6,291 bases of DNA from an uncultured Lachnospiraceae bacterium (GTDB lineage Bacteria > Bacillota > Clostridia > Lachnospirales > Lachnospiraceae). The notes beneath the pieces were generated by a model. The model was given only the letters and a program-made list of their open reading frames with translations, was not told the origin of the DNA and did no database searches. Location of the stretch: assembly GCA_945836355.1 (NCBI GenBank), contig CAMALD010000087.1:1-6291 (forward strand), given 5' to 3'. Positions 5,568 to 6,291 of the stretch are shown here, in pieces (positions within the stretch are counted from its first letter, which is position 1; each line of letters begins with the position of its first letter). The position numbers were made by a program, and so were the translations under genes.

Positions 5568-6179
5568 AGCGAAATTTTTCAAAATCTGCAGCCCGGTCTC
5601 CCCACTTTTTTCCGGATGAAACTGGCATGCAAACACATTGCCATGCTCCACTGCGGCATGAATTAAGGTGCCATACTCTGTAGTAGCCGCCACATCCTCC
5701 GGGTTTTCTGCCGCAAGATAATAGGAATGCACAAAATACACATACGGCTGCTCCGGCAGATTTTTGAGCAGCCGGGATTTTTCCGAAACCTTCAGTGAAT
5801 TCCAGCCGATATGCGGAATCTTTAAACCCGGTTTCTCCGGAATATGCAATATTTTGCCCGGCAGTAAGGACAGCCCCTCCGCTTCCGGACTCTCATCGCT
5901 GCTCTCAAACATCAGCTGCAATCCCAGACAGATTCCCAAGAAAGGCTTCTGCTCGCGAACCACTTTCTGAATCACATCCACCAGCCCGTAGCGCTTCAAT
6001 TTTTCCATCGCACTGCCGAATGCACCGACCCCCGGCAGAATTACTCCGGCTGCCCGCATAATCTCGTCCGCATCCCGCGTTATAATTGCGTTCTGCCCGA
6101 TATGCTCCAGTGCATTCTGAACGCTTTTCAGATTTCCCGCATCATAATCCAAAACCGCTATCGTCTTTTCTGTACACAT
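5556..6179 (-). CDS. hisH: Imidazole glycerol phosphate synthase, glutaminase subunit HisH
   Basis: HisH hydrolyses glutamine and passes ammonia through the HisF barrel. The 207-residue class I glutamine amidotransferase has the catalytic cysteine C84 in LGICLGLQLMF and the His/Glu pair H188 and E190 in QFHPEKSG. It also carries the oxyanion-loop segment LPGVGAFG (48-55) and the HisH-specific PHIGWN (122-127), which faces HisF. The start YDAGNLKSVQNALE region is typical. ATG 6179 has AAGGA 6 nt upstream, so the 28-residue upstream extension of the frame, which runs into the terminator stem, is not used. No other his gene lies in the window, and no His-rich leader peptide or clear promoter is visible upstream. 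Confidence 0.98.
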   Translation of the reverse strand: MCTEKTIAVLDYDAGNLKSVQNALEHIGQNAIITRDADEIMRAAGVILPGVGAFGSAMEKLKRYGLVDVIQKVVREQKPFLGICLGLQLMFESSDESPEAEGLSLLPGKILHIPEKPGLKIPHIGWNSLKVSEKSRLLKNLPEQPYVYFVHSYYLAAENPEDVAATTEYGTLIHAAVEHGNVFACQFHPEKSGETGLQILKNFAEML

Positions 6180-6245
6180 TCTGCTTCCTTTCCGATTTTG
6201 CAAAATAATCCTGTTGCATGATTTCCTGTTCCTTTTCAAAATTGT

Positions 6246-6285
6246 AAAACTGTCAGAGGTCAAATCCTGCCTCTGACAGTTTTTT
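6246..6285. terminator. Strong inverted repeat at the right edge, probable bidirectional terminator
   Basis: A perfect 14-bp stem (6246-6259 with 6270-6283; core ACTGTCAGAGG / CCTCTGACAGT) encloses a 10-nt loop. On the plus strand it ends in six T (6280-6285). On the minus strand the stem ends in four T followed by ACAATTTT. As all genes seen run on the minus strand, it most likely ends transcription of a minus-strand gene to the right of the window and separates it from hisH. Confidence 0.75.
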
Positions 6286-6291
6286 CAATAG

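Noticed and set aside
6142..6219. A 25-codon minus-strand frame (starting MQQDYFAKSE) overlapping the hisH start, considered as a leader peptide
   Set aside because: It has no histidine codons, its Shine-Dalgarno spacing is poor, and no attenuator structure lies between it and hisH.

Overview
The window reads as a chromosomal housekeeping segment of a Gram-positive Bacillota bacterium, most likely class Clostridia and perhaps Lachnospiraceae-like. This rests on three things: the gene order rimP-nusA-rnpM(ylxR)-ylxQ-infB, strong GGAGG-type ribosome binding sites, and a sigma-A promoter of textbook spacing. The genus cannot be fixed from sequence alone. All nine genes lie on the minus strand, so transcription runs from the right edge to the left edge. 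There are no tRNA or rRNA genes, CRISPR arrays, insertion sequences or prophage genes, and no stretch over 300 bases lacks a gene.

Right part (6291 to about 2954): a strong inverted repeat that can act as a terminator sits at the right edge. Then come hisH and hisF, the two subunits of imidazole glycerol phosphate synthase, which acts in histidine synthesis and feeds AICAR to purine synthesis. They are followed closely by ung (uracil-DNA glycosylase) and birA (biotin-protein ligase with a repressor-type HTH). Gaps of 62, 13 and 82 nt suggest that hisH-hisF-ung-birA can be co-transcribed. Catalytic residues of HisH, HisF and Ung are intact, and those of HisF and Ung fall at the canonical residue numbers once starts are set by ribosome binding site.

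Middle (2953 to 2789): the only sizeable intergenic region holds a near-perfect promoter (TTGACT, 17 nt, TATAAT). About 20 nt past its predicted start of transcription is a perfect 10-bp hairpin followed by an interrupted U-tract. This looks like a leader attenuator for the downstream operon.

Left part (2788 to 1): the transcription/translation operon rimP (30S maturation), nusA (termination and pausing factor), rnpM (YlxR, RNase P modulator), ylxQ (L7Ae-type RNA-binding protein) and the first 147 codons of infB (IF-2), cut by the left edge. Two proteins carry young in-frame tandem DNA repeats in disordered regions: an acidic, tyrosine-rich NusA C-terminal tail (24-bp unit) and an Arg/Pro/Gly/Gln-rich IF-2 N-terminal linker (39-bp unit).

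No wholly novel system is evident. The observations most worth following are the attenuator in front of rimP-nusA, the NusA acidic tail, an 8-codon mini-ORF with a hairpin-borne ribosome binding site in front of birA, and an apparent degenerate copy of the hisF start after hisH.
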